Position numbers and translations under genes: made by a program. A stretch of DNA of 14,397 nucleotides from Paenibacillaceae bacterium (GTDB lineage: Bacteria; Bacillota; Bacilli; Paenibacillales; NBRC-103111), in NCBI GenBank assembly GCA_020697475.1, contig JAJFMO010000019.1, positions 1 to 14,397 of the forward strand, read 5' to 3'. The notes beneath the pieces are model-generated. The model saw only the letters and a program-made list of their open reading frames with translations, did not search any database and was not told the DNA's origin. Numbering within the stretch: position 1 is the first letter of the stretch; each line of letters opens with the position of its first letter. Positions 1-6,751 of the stretch are shown here, one piece after another.

Positions 1-60
1 ACCTAAGTAGTTACGTTTTTGGCGTTCATCGAGATTGACGTTTCCGACAGGTGTGCAACC

Positions 61-99
61 ATCCGCCTCGAAGAATAAGGGTTATACGCAAAGGCGGAT
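61..99. repeat. 8-bp perfect inverted repeat, possible hairpin
   Basis: ATCCGCCT at 61-68 is the exact reverse complement of AGGCGGAT at 92-99, with a 23-nt loop. No T-run follows on either strand, so it is not a standard intrinsic terminator. It lies upstream of the promoter at 118-146 and so would not be in that transcript. It could be part of an RNA from an upstream gene or an intergenic repeat; the function is unknown. Confidence 0.35.
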
Positions 100-117
100 A
101 AGCCACCAAATAAAGCA

Positions 118-146
118 TTGACAGTTGCAGATTAGAGTTTTATATT
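118..146 (+). promoter_or_regulatory. Sigma-A-type promoter for the MBL-LamG gene
   Basis: TTGACA at 118-123 and TATATT at 141-146 are separated by exactly 17 bp. The -35 box is perfect and the -10 box has one mismatch. Transcription would start near 153 and run through the cre-like site and the 17-codon ORF into the gene at 459. No closer promoter of this quality is visible. Confidence 0.7.
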
Positions 147-232
147 CGATAAAACATGCATCATGTAAGATGCAATTTAATAAATAATGAAGATAGCAGG
201 TAACCGGAATTACTTCGATGAGTCCGACAAAG

Positions 233-246
233 TGTAAGCGCTTGTA
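233..246. promoter_or_regulatory. cre-like site (CcpA operator candidate)
   Basis: TGTAAGCGCTTGTA matches the Gram-positive catabolite-responsive element consensus TGNAANCGNWWNCA at all but one defined position (T instead of C near the end). It lies about 80 nt downstream of the predicted transcription start, a position where CcpA binding would act as a roadblock. A second half-site, TGAAAGCG, occurs at 423-430 but does not continue into a correct right half. CcpA control is inferred. Confidence 0.4.
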
Positions 247-345
247 ATTACTTATTCAAGTGATTGTTCTTTTCTGTCCAATACGTCGTCAAATTCCATC
301 TGTGCGTCCACATCCTTTGAAGAGATTAGGAAAGGAGGTGTGCAC

Positions 346-399
346 ATGGACTCTTTACCCGGCCTGCTATTATTGGAGAATGTGCGACTAAGGGAATAA
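346..399 (+). CDS. 17-residue small ORF, possible leader peptide
   Basis: ATG at 346 opens a 17-codon frame, MDSLPGLLLLENVRLRE, ending in TAA at 397-399. It is preceded by AAAGGAGGTG at 331-340, the strongest ribosome binding site in the window, at good spacing. It lies inside the long leader of the gene at 459, whose start is 59 nt after the stop. The peptide has a leucine run (LLLL) but no run of one amino acid coded by rare or regulatory codons, so classic amino-acid attenuation is not indicated. It could be a regulatory uORF, a small protein, or the remnant 5' end of a lost gene. The ribosome binding site is directly visible; translation and role are inferred. Confidence 0.4.
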   Translation: MDSLPGLLLLENVRLRE

Positions 400-440
400 T
401 TTAATCGCTGTGCCGCAAACTTTGAAAGCGTAAAACATTA

Positions 441-449
441 AAGAAAGGA
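441..449 (+). promoter_or_regulatory. Ribosome binding site that decides a GTG start
   Basis: AAGAAAGGA ends directly against the in-frame ATG at 450, which leaves no spacer. The GTG at 459 sits 9 nt downstream, at normal spacing, and gives a standard Lys-rich signal-peptide start. The GTG is therefore preferred over the ATG. Confidence 0.6.
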
Positions 450-458
450 ATGACAATT

Positions 459-2060
459 GTGAAAAAGAAATTGAGAATTTCAGTTATATTCATAACGATG
501 CTTTCATTGATTCTCTTAACGTCATATTTCGGAGACGAGCACGTCGCCAAAGCAACGGGGCCGTATTTGACTGTGAACGTGATGGATGTGAATGACTCCG
601 GCTATATCGTTCAACTTCCGAATGGGAAGGTCATGGTCGTGGATGCGGGGACAACCACTGAACTTCAAAAAGTGTACGACCGTCTTGACGATCTCAACAT
701 TACGACCATTGATTATTTGGTCGGCACACATGAGCATGTCGATCATATTGGAAACTTTAACAATATCATCAATAGCGGCAAATACACGATCGGTCAAGTC
801 GATTTTCCAAAAAACTCGCCATGCGATAATGATGATTGTACATGGATGGTGAATGCGGCGAACTCAAATGGCATTCCAGTCAATTATTTCAATGCGGGGG
901 ACAGCATCTTCACGACCACCACGGTGAACGGGTTGACTTTGTCTACCAACGTTTTCTCACCCACAGCCACTTCTGACTTCAGTGGTGATTATGATCCAAG
1001 TACACCGGCATATGTAAATGCTTACTCGATGGTATTTAACATTCAATACGGCAGCAAATCATTTCTGTTTACCGGCGATGCGTTACCGCCTACCCAGAAC
1101 GAGATCATGAGTAACTATTCGCTTTCCAACCAACAGGTAATGACGGCTCCGCACCATGGATATGATTTCTCGGTTGACGATGCCTTTCTGGATTATGTTG
1201 AAGCCGCAGGCACGGATAAGATCGTAATTGAGAATATGAGAAACTGCGGTAGCCCGGAAAGCTTCAAATATCGATTACAGACAAGAGTTGATGAAGGGAA
1301 AGGATCGGCCGCATACTGGAGTATCAACTATAATCATGATTTCTATTTTCAAACGGACGGCACTTCGTGGACATACAGTTCAAACCCCGAATGGTCGCCG
1401 GGAGACGGGTTAGTATCTCCAGCTCCATACCCATCAATTTGTGATGAAAATCCGCTTGGCGTCTGGAGGTTTGACGAGACGAGCGGCACGACGGCCGCGG
1501 ATTCTTCCGGCAACGGTCATAACGGCACATTGAATGCCGGCGCGTCCTGGACTGCCTCCGGCTATACCGAAGGTGCTCTTAAACTGAATGGGTCGTCGAC
1601 CGGCTATGTCACCTTGCCGTTCGTCATGAATCCGCAAGCCACACTTTTCACGGCAGCTGCCATGGTGAAGCTGGATACGTCTACCGCCGCCAATCAATTT
1701 ATTTTACGGCAAAACGGAACAAATGGAAGGGCTTGGCTTTATCGTGATTCAAGCGGACATTTAAGCACGTTTATCGGCGGCTCTAAAACCACCTCTACCG
1801 GGACGATTCCGACAGGAACATGGACGCATGTGGCGGTGGTGTACGACGGTACGAACGTTCAGTTATATTTGAACGGCGTAGCCGACGGATCTCCCGTGGC
1901 TCGAACCGGGGAAAATAGTACCGCCAATATGTACGTTGGCGTGGATTCGGGCTTGAACAATGCCTGGAACGGCGAGATTGATGATCTCGTTATTTATAAC
2001 ACGGCGCTCGGCTCCGGTAACATTAACAATCTCTACACTACGGCAAGCTACGGGCAGTGA
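459..2060 (+). CDS. Secreted ComEC-like metallo-beta-lactamase-fold hydrolase with C-terminal LamG-like domain
   Basis: The protein has 533 residues from GTG 459 (numbering from there). Residues 1-32 are a signal peptide (Lys-rich start, hydrophobic core, A-K-A before the likely cleavage site), so the product is exported. Residues about 35-310 are a metallo-beta-lactamase domain of the ComEC/Rec2 type: THEHVDH (His91, His93, Asp95, His96), the S-M-V-F-N-I-Q-Y-G strand, FTGDA (Asp207) and APHHG (His232, His233). Residues about 334-530 form a LamG/concanavalin-like jelly-roll, opening with WRFDETSGTTAADSSG. In ComEC-type domains a late segment usually reads NxxGHP; here it is N-C-G-S-P, so that histidine is missing. 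ComEC domains of this type have been linked to metal-dependent nuclease activity. A secreted phosphodiesterase or nuclease tethered to a glycan is plausible, but the substrate is unknown. The gene stands alone, with its own promoter and terminator. Confidence 0.8.
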   Translation: MKKKLRISVIFITMLSLILLTSYFGDEHVAKATGPYLTVNVMDVNDSGYIVQLPNGKVMVVDAGTTTELQKVYDRLDDLNITTIDYLVGTHEHVDHIGNFNNIINSGKYTIGQVDFPKNSPCDNDDCTWMVNAANSNGIPVNYFNAGDSIFTTTTVNGLTLSTNVFSPTATSDFSGDYDPSTPAYVNAYSMVFNIQYGSKSFLFTGDALPPTQNEIMSNYSLSNQQVMTAPHHGYDFSVDDAFLDYVEAAGTDKIVIENMRNCGSPESFKYRLQTRVDEGKGSAAYWSINYNHDFYFQTDGTSWTYSSNPEWSPGDGLVSPAPYPSICDENPLGVWRFDETSGTTAADSSGNGHNGTLNAGASWTASGYTEGALKLNGSSTGYVTLPFVMNPQATLFTAAAMVKLDTSTAANQFILRQNGTNGRAWLYRDSSGHLSTFIGGSKTTSTGTIPTGTWTHVAVVYDGTNVQLYLNGVADGSPVARTGENSTANMYVGVDSGLNNAWNGEIDDLVIYNTALGSGNINNLYTTASYGQ

Positions 2061-2066
2061 AACGGC

Positions 2067-2112
2067 AAAAACACCATGCCTGCTTTTTGTTCAAGGCATG
2101 GTGTTTTTTTTT
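2067..2112. terminator. Bidirectional intrinsic terminator
   Basis: ACACCATGCCT (2071-2081) pairs perfectly with AGGCATGGTGT (2094-2104) around a 12-nt loop. A-runs on the left and a T-run through 2112 on the right extend the stem. The right T-run terminates the plus-strand MBL-LamG gene. The left A-run gives five U residues on the minus strand, which would terminate the convergent lipoprotein gene ending at 2133. Confidence 0.9.
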
Positions 2113-2132
2113 GCTCGATTTCACTCTCCCGA

Positions 2133-3479
2133 CTACTTCCCGGTTGCAATCGCTTCGGCGATTTTCTTGTTCGTAGCTTCCTCCGACTCACGAAGGGCGG
2201 TATTGATATCGGTGGCGCCGGACAGTGCCTTCCTGATTGCAGCGTCAACTTGATTTTTCGCCATATCGGAATATTTGGAATACGGAGGTTCAGTTGAAGT
2301 CGCATAGTCCACGATTGCCTTAATGTCGACTCCCTTGAACGATTTCATATCTTGACCAAACGTTTCCCGAACTTTCGCATCCTTCAAGCTGCTCAGCCGG
2401 CCGCCTTTGCCCATTTCTTTCTGGGTATCCGCGTCGGTCAACAGATTCAGCACCTGGAACGCTTCATCCTTGTGCTTCGTTGCCGTCGTAATCATCAATA
2501 AGGGGATTGCAGGATAGTAGCCTTTTCCAGGTGCGTCCTTAAAGCTTGGCAAGGAGGCGATGCCCCAATTCATCGGTTTGCCTTGATTAAACATTTCTTC
2601 CACCAGCCCGACGCGTGCTCCCTGGGAGACCAACATGGCTTCCCTAAACTCCTTAAAGAACATGTCCTGAGTATTGGTTGTACTGTCGTATCCGGGAATG
2701 TCAAAGAACAACTTCATCACATCATAAACCCGATTCCAGTTGCCGCTTGCATAAACGGCTTTGTTCGTTTTCGGATCGACGAGCGGCAGTGAAAGCTGCT
2801 CTCCGAGCCGGTAAGTTCCCCCGTCGAGCCCGAAGCCTTGGTATTGAGTACCGCCGGCTTCCCTCGTCAATTTTCGCGCCAGTTGGGCTGTTTCTTCCCA
2901 AGTTATGCCGTTCTTCGGGTAGGCAACGCCGAATTGGTCGAAAATATCTTTGTTGTAGAACATGGCCGAAAAATTGATGGAGTAAGGGATCGCCAACGTT
3001 TGCCCGTTTTGCCCGCGGGCTTGGATCGACTTGATTGCCGCTGTATCGAATTTGGTAAAATCCAATTTATATTTCTTGGCCAGTTCCGTCAAATCGATGT
3101 TCGCGCCCAAATCGGAAAATACAGAGACGCTGCCAAGGGCCCCGTACACAATATCAGGGAGTGTTCCGTTGGCGATCAGCGATTCGGGTGTATTATCCGC
3201 TGAAGAATGAATTAATTCCATGGTGATGTTCGGGTATTTCTTGCTTACCGGCGCAGCGATCAACCTCTGAAATTCGTCATCGCTGATGTTGGACTGATGC
3301 TGGAAAACCGTCAAGGTCATCGGTTCGCTGCTGATTTTATTTTCCGTGCCTGATGCGGCATTCCCTGCATTCCCGGCATTTTCTTTGCCGTTGCCGCCTT
3401 GCCCGCAGCCCCCAAGAACAAGCAACATGGCGGATAGCCCGACAGCCGCTAACCATTTCATCGTTTTTCTGCTTTCCAC
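2133..3479 (-). CDS. Extracellular solute-binding lipoprotein (ABC sugar-type), paralogue 1
   Basis: The protein has 448 residues from a GTG at 3479, preceded by GGGGGATC on the minus strand. An upstream in-frame ATG at 3530 lacks a ribosome binding site and would put 17 polar residues ahead of the signal peptide. Residues 1-24 are a lipoprotein signal peptide ending in the lipobox L-G-G-C (Cys25), so the protein should be a lipid-anchored surface receptor. The fold is that of family 1 sugar-binding proteins of ABC importers: MTLTVFQH near the mature start, PDIVYGA, then FYNKDIFDQFGVAYP with TWEE. It resembles the lipoprotein at 11380-12720 (same NKD-FD-FG-AYPK-TWEE block, LVDPKTNKA, and the C-terminal EE-N-KIAEA). 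No permease or ATPase gene is adjacent, so it must use a transporter encoded elsewhere. It is divergent from an AraC-type regulator, its likely controller. The ligand is unknown; a sugar is inferred. Confidence 0.85.
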   Translation of the reverse strand: MESRKTMKWLAAVGLSAMLLVLGGCGQGGNGKENAGNAGNAASGTENKISSEPMTLTVFQHQSNISDDEFQRLIAAPVSKKYPNITMELIHSSADNTPESLIANGTLPDIVYGALGSVSVFSDLGANIDLTELAKKYKLDFTKFDTAAIKSIQARGQNGQTLAIPYSINFSAMFYNKDIFDQFGVAYPKNGITWEETAQLARKLTREAGGTQYQGFGLDGGTYRLGEQLSLPLVDPKTNKAVYASGNWNRVYDVMKLFFDIPGYDSTTNTQDMFFKEFREAMLVSQGARVGLVEEMFNQGKPMNWGIASLPSFKDAPGKGYYPAIPLLMITTATKHKDEAFQVLNLLTDADTQKEMGKGGRLSSLKDAKVRETFGQDMKSFKGVDIKAIVDYATSTEPPYSKYSDMAKNQVDAAIRKALSGATDINTALRESEEATNKKIAEAIATGK

Positions 3480-3561
3480 TTTGATCCCCCGCTTTGTTTT
3501 ATTATGGCACCGCTTGCAGTATTCCCGCATTTGGTAAGTTATAATAGCAATTTTAGTATAG

Positions 3562-3573
3562 AATTCGCGAATT
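3562..3573. promoter_or_regulatory. 12-bp perfect palindrome between divergent genes
   Basis: AATTCGCGAATT is fully self-complementary and lies between the lipoprotein gene (start 3479, minus) and the AraC-type gene (start 3666, plus). On the minus strand a TATACT -10-like box (3555-3560) lies immediately downstream, so a protein bound here would overlap the lipoprotein promoter. The operator role is inferred. Confidence 0.4.
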
Positions 3574-3585
3574 TTCTTCCGTTTA

Positions 3586-3601
3586 TCTTGCTATCCTAAA
3601 T
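3586..3601 (-). promoter_or_regulatory. 16-bp block shared with the upstream region of lipoprotein paralogue 2
   Basis: The plus-strand sequence TCTTGCTATCCTAAAT matches 13 of 16 positions of TCGTACCATCCTAAAT at 12796-12811, including nine identical consecutive bases. Both copies lie in the same orientation upstream of the two paralogous lipoprotein genes, 107 and 76 bp from the start codons. It may be a common regulator site or a conserved promoter part. Confidence 0.35.
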
Positions 3602-3665
3602 AAAAAAAGCGGTTTATTTTGCACTCTACTTATGTTACATTCAATTTCGGAGGGGGTGAAACGCA

Positions 3666-4523
3666 ATGGAGGCAAGTGTCGTTTCCCGTTATCATACATT
3701 TCCGCTGAGGGACATCGATTTTTATCCAGACCCCAACGTCAGAACCAATGTGGAGATGACGGAGCCGCATTATCACGAAATGTACGAAATTTACTATCTC
3801 ATGTCGGGGGAACGCAACTATTTGATCGGCAACCGCACGCATCGGATCTCGCCGGGGGATCTGGTATTTATTCGACCGAACGAAATCCATCGGGCCACGA
3901 ATACATCCGTACCCTATTATGAAAGAATCGTCGTTCATTTCGGAAAGACGTTCTTGGCCCAGGACAGCGGATGGGTAGAGGATCAACATTCGCCTTTCAT
4001 CACCCATTCTTCCGTCTTATCCTTGCCTGTCAATGTGCAGAAGAGAGTCGAGGAATTGCTCCATCACATCGTGAAAGAATACGATGAACGGGACATCGGC
4101 TTCGACACGACGATCCGGTCAGCGCTTGTTGAACTGCTGATTATCGGCATCCGGCAAAACCGGGATACCATGGACAAACCGGTGGAGTATGCCACTGCGG
4201 CACATCGGAAAATATCCGGGATCGTCCGTTATATCAACGATAATTATGAATCTCCGCTGTCTTTGGAATCGCTTGCCGGACAGTTCGACATCAGCCCATA
4301 TTATTTAAGCCGATTGTTCAGGAAAACTACGGGGTTTACTTATGTGGAGTACTTGACGACGGTAAGAATCAAGCATGCACAGCGGCTTCTGCGCGAAACA
4401 AGGTGGAAAGTAGGCAACATTTTGGAGAAGGTAGGCTTTCAAGATCAGAGGCATTTTGGGAAAATTTTCAAAAAAATATCCAACTGCACCCCGCTGCAAT
4501 ACCGCAAAATGTACCGGAAATGA
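3666..4523 (+). CDS. AraC-family transcriptional regulator with N-terminal cupin sensor domain
   Basis: The protein has 285 residues; ATG 3666 follows GGAGGGGGTG at 3649-3658. Residues about 25-110 form an AraC-type cupin effector domain: PHYHEMYEIYY (34-44), then SPGDLVFIRPNEIHRA (62-77), a typical jelly-roll sugar-binding pattern. Residues about 182-284 hold the paired helix-turn-helix DNA-binding domain: first HTH SLESLAGQFDISPYYLSRLF (199-218), second around NILEKVGFQDQRHFGKIFKK (251-270), followed by the usual T-P-L-Q-Y-R ending. Length and layout match one-component AraC sugar regulators. It is divergent from the lipoprotein gene at 2133-3479 across a 186-bp region containing a palindrome and a shared block, which suggests local control of that gene. 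The cytoplasmic effector is unknown. Its 3' end lies 14 bp from the convergent sdaAB, with no hairpin between. Confidence 0.9.
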   Translation: MEASVVSRYHTFPLRDIDFYPDPNVRTNVEMTEPHYHEMYEIYYLMSGERNYLIGNRTHRISPGDLVFIRPNEIHRATNTSVPYYERIVVHFGKTFLAQDSGWVEDQHSPFITHSSVLSLPVNVQKRVEELLHHIVKEYDERDIGFDTTIRSALVELLIIGIRQNRDTMDKPVEYATAAHRKISGIVRYINDNYESPLSLESLAGQFDISPYYLSRLFRKTTGFTYVEYLTTVRIKHAQRLLRETRWKVGNILEKVGFQDQRHFGKIFKKISNCTPLQYRKMYRK

Positions 4524-4537
4524 CCGTCAGTCGGGGA

Positions 4538-5206
4538 TTATTCGATATGCACGCATCGAATGTCAAATAATGCGGGAATGGCCATTTTCATGGATTGAAT
4601 AACGTCGTCTCTCAACGTTTCGTCAACCTCACAAATCGTCAGCGCTCGGCTGCCTTTCGCCCATCTTTCCAATGATAGTCGCGCAATATTATACCCATTT
4701 GCGTTAAGGATTTGGGACACTTCCGACAAAAACCCTTTGCGATCCGCATGATATAGAACCAAAGTCGGCTTTTCGCCCGTAAATTTGACCGGCAAATCGT
4801 CGAGCTCCTGCACTTCGGCTTTGCCGCCACCCAAAGAGCTGGCCAGCAGTTTCACGGAACGAGTAGATCCTTCGGCTTCGATCCTCACTGTATTGGGGTG
4901 ATGCGCTCCGGCGGCGGCCTTTTTAAAGCTATAGACGATTCCCCTATCCGTCGCGATCTTATCGGCGCTCGGTACTTCATTGCTATCCGTTGCCAACCCC
5001 AACATTCCAGCCAACAACCCTAAATCCGTACCATGCCCTTGGTACGTTTCAGCGAACGAGCCCATCAGATGAAAGACGACACGAACCGGGGGTTCGCTGA
5101 GGATTTGCCGGGCGATGTTCCCTATACGAATGGCTCCCGCCGTATGAGAGCTGGACGGCCCAACCATGATCGGGCCAATAATTTCGAATGCGCTTGTGTA
5201 TTTCAC
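4538..5206 (-). CDS. sdaAB: L-serine dehydratase, iron-sulfur-dependent, beta subunit
   Basis: The 222-residue protein starts at GTG 5206, overlapping the sdaAA stop codon (GTGA), which indicates translational coupling. Residues 1-100 are the SDH beta domain with the conserved GPSSSHTAG stretch (16-24) and FAETYQGHGTD (51-61), which help form the active site with the alpha subunit. Residues about 147-222 are an ACT domain (TLVLYHADRKGFLSEVSQIL and following), a small regulatory fold that often binds an amino acid, probably serine. The SdaAA/SdaAB complex is cytoplasmic and deaminates L-serine to pyruvate and ammonia. Length is normal for the Bacillus-type split enzyme. It is the last gene of the lrp-sdaAA-sdaAB unit and ends 14 bp from the convergent AraC-type gene. 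Confidence 0.95.
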   Translation of the reverse strand: MKYTSAFEIIGPIMVGPSSSHTAGAIRIGNIARQILSEPPVRVVFHLMGSFAETYQGHGTDLGLLAGMLGLATDSNEVPSADKIATDRGIVYSFKKAAAGAHHPNTVRIEAEGSTRSVKLLASSLGGGKAEVQELDDLPVKFTGEKPTLVLYHADRKGFLSEVSQILNANGYNIARLSLERWAKGSRALTICEVDETLRDDVIQSMKMAIPALFDIRCVHIE

Positions 5207-6102
5207 TGGGCATTCCCCGTTCCTCTCTTGCTGTTGAACACTTTCTCTTTCAGCGCCTTGCCTGTCGGAGTCCCGGCCAATCCTCCGATCCCCGTCTCGC
5301 GAAGTGATAAAGGCATTTCATTCCCTACCTCATACATGACCTGAATCACCTCGTCCGGGGGGATGATGCTTTTGACCCCCGCGAGCGCCATGTCCGCAGC
5401 GGCCAAAGCGGTTATGGCGTGAAGTCCGTTGCGGATGATACAAGGAACCTCGACGAGGCCGCCAATCGGATCGCAGACGAGCCCCAATGAATTTTTCAAA
5501 GCCAAGCCGACGGCATGCCCTGCTTGTTCCGGAGTGCCGCCGCCGATTTCCACCAGCGCGCCGGCGGCCATCGCAGTTGCGGAACCGATCTCGGCCTGAC
5601 ATCCGCCCGCTGCTCCGGAGATGGAGGCGGAATTCGCGATGACAAGACCGAGGGCGGCCGCTGTCATCAACGACAGGATGACGGCCTCCCGGGAGCAACG
5701 TCCGGTATCCAGCGCGTAAACCAATACGGCGGGCAAGATGCCGGCCGATCCGGCTGTGGGCGTCGCAACGATGCGCCCCATTCCCGCATTGACTTCCGAA
5801 ACGGAAAGGGCGTAAGCCATCGTCATTAACGTCTCAGGATGGATAAACGTGTTTCCTTGCTTGATATATTCGTGCATGCGCCAAGCGTCCCCGCCGGTCA
5901 TCCCGCTGCGGGACATAACCGGCTGCTGTATTCCTCGACGGACGGCTTCTTCCATCACCTCGAACTGTTTCTCCATCTGGGAAATAATTTCTTCTTCGGA
6001 TCGCCCCGATTGCTCTTGTTCGACCTCCAACATGAGTTTCCCGATGGAGAGTTGCCGCCGTTCAGCGTCTTGAATGAGTTCTTTCAATTGTGTAAAAGCC
6101 AC
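5203..6102 (-). CDS. sdaAA: L-serine dehydratase, iron-sulfur-dependent, alpha subunit
   Basis: The protein has 299 residues from GTG 6102. The longer frame from ATG 6138 is possible but has no ribosome binding site. The GTG follows AAAGGATGTG at 8 nt spacing, and its N-terminus (AFTQLKELI) lines up with family members such as Bacillus subtilis SdaAA. The family blocks are present: GMTGGDA, VNAGMGRIVATPTAGSAG, ISGAAGGCQAEIGSA, LVCDPIGGLVEVPC and ETGIGGLAGTPTG. Cys168, Cys210 and Cys221 are the expected [4Fe-4S] ligands. The oxygen-sensitive cluster activates the serine hydroxyl for dehydration to pyruvate. The gene is translationally coupled to sdaAB downstream and lies 36 bp after the Lrp-type regulator gene upstream, all on the minus strand. 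Confidence 0.95.
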   Translation of the reverse strand: MAFTQLKELIQDAERRQLSIGKLMLEVEQEQSGRSEEEIISQMEKQFEVMEEAVRRGIQQPVMSRSGMTGGDAWRMHEYIKQGNTFIHPETLMTMAYALSVSEVNAGMGRIVATPTAGSAGILPAVLVYALDTGRCSREAVILSLMTAAALGLVIANSASISGAAGGCQAEIGSATAMAAGALVEIGGGTPEQAGHAVGLALKNSLGLVCDPIGGLVEVPCIIRNGLHAITALAAADMALAGVKSIIPPDEVIQVMYEVGNEMPLSLRETGIGGLAGTPTGKALKEKVFNSKRGTGNAQ

Positions 6103-6138
6103 CTGGAATGCACATCCTTTCTTCATGCAATAAAGCAT

Positions 6139-6597
6139 TCAGTTCTCGTATGTCAGTGGAACCTCTTGTGTCTCCTTGAACGTATTGAGGACGATCGTCG
6201 TTCGTGTCTTGAACACTCCGGGCAAAGTCCTCAGTTCCCGACTGATGATCCGATCCAAATCTTTGGTTCCCCGGCAGCGAACTTTCAACAGATAGTCATC
6301 GTCTCCCGCGACGTGATGACACTCCTGCACTTCCGGCAATTCGGCGATCCGTTGAAGGAAAAGCTGGCGATGCTCCAATTGGTCAATGGAAACGGAAATA
6401 AACGCCTTCATTTCATACCCGACCGATTCCGGATTGATGAGGGCCGCATAACCTTGGACGACCCCTTGTTCTTCCAGTCGTCTCACCCTCTCGGCGATCG
6501 CGGGACCGGACATGCCTAAATTCGCCGCCATCTCGGCCCAGGTCGCCCTTCCGTTTTCCAATAATAGTTTTAGTAATTTATAATCCAATGCATCCAT
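6139..6597 (-). CDS. Lrp/AsnC-family transcriptional regulator
   Basis: The 152-residue protein is a standard length for the family. Residues 1-60 are the N-terminal helix-turn-helix (MDALDYKLLKLLLENGRATW, then MAANLGMSGPAIAERVRRLEE). Residues about 65-140 are the RAM effector domain (AFISVSIDQLEHR, VQECHHVAGDDDYLLKVRCR), which in this family oligomerises and binds amino acids. ATG 6597 follows a modest GGTGAT. It is the first gene of a minus-strand unit with sdaAA and sdaAB. Its promoter is a consensus sigma-A site whose -35 box is touched by a palindrome, consistent with autoregulation. By context it probably senses serine or a related amino acid; the effector is inferred, not visible. Confidence 0.93.
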   Translation of the reverse strand: MDALDYKLLKLLLENGRATWAEMAANLGMSGPAIAERVRRLEEQGVVQGYAALINPESVGYEMKAFISVSIDQLEHRQLFLQRIAELPEVQECHHVAGDDDYLLKVRCRGTKDLDRIISRELRTLPGVFKTRTTIVLNTFKETQEVPLTYEN

Positions 6598-6628
6598 GAA
6601 TTATCACCATCGTTTCGTTGTTAATTTG

Positions 6629-6656
6629 ATTATATTACATTCAAAACAATTGTCAA
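6629..6656 (-). promoter_or_regulatory. Consensus sigma-A promoter of the lrp-sdaAA-sdaAB operon
   Basis: On the minus strand TTGACA (6656-6651) and TATAAT (6634-6629) are both perfect hexamers, separated by 16 bp. Transcription would start near 6622, giving a leader of about 25 nt before the regulator's ATG at 6597. Such a strong core promoter, touched by a palindrome, suggests expression is held down by a repressor. Confidence 0.85.
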
Positions 6657-6657
6657 T

Positions 6658-6669
6658 GTGAATATTCAC
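6658..6669. promoter_or_regulatory. Candidate Lrp-type operator
   Basis: GTGAATATTCAC is a perfect 12-bp palindrome with an AT-rich centre, as is common for Lrp/AsnC sites. One base separates it from the -35 box of the lrp-sda promoter. Two further flanking pairs match beyond one mismatch. It also lies upstream of the plus-strand response-regulator remnant, so it could once have served a divergent pair. Confidence 0.5.
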
Positions 6670-6751
6670 TTTGTATTAATGTGTTGTCTTGTAGAAAAAC
6701 CTTTTTGTGAGTAAGCTATGCATAAAACATTCGGGCGAGGTGAAGCCGCTT

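Larger units (their letters stand above)
1..345. other. Intergenic leader region without a recognisable gene
   Basis: I see no convincing protein-coding gene here; open frames on both strands are short and lack ribosome binding sites. The stretch holds an 8-bp inverted repeat (61-99), a near-consensus promoter (118-146) and a cre-like site (233-246), each listed separately. The distance from the promoter to the secreted protein gene at 459 implies an untranslated leader of about 300 nt, broken only by a 17-codon ORF at 346-399. Confidence 0.5.

Noticed and set aside
241..260. CTTG/CAAG short inverted repeat
   Set aside because: Only 4-bp arms with no further pairing; expected by chance.
423..437. 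Second possible cre site (TGAAAGCG followed by TAAAACA)
   Set aside because: The left half fits, but the right half is shifted by one base and does not match the consensus; it is also close to the start codon.
5839..6519. Plus-strand open frame (226 codons) across sdaAA and the Lrp-type gene
   Set aside because: It spans two well-supported minus-strand genes and the gap between them; its translation is low-quality and has no start signal.
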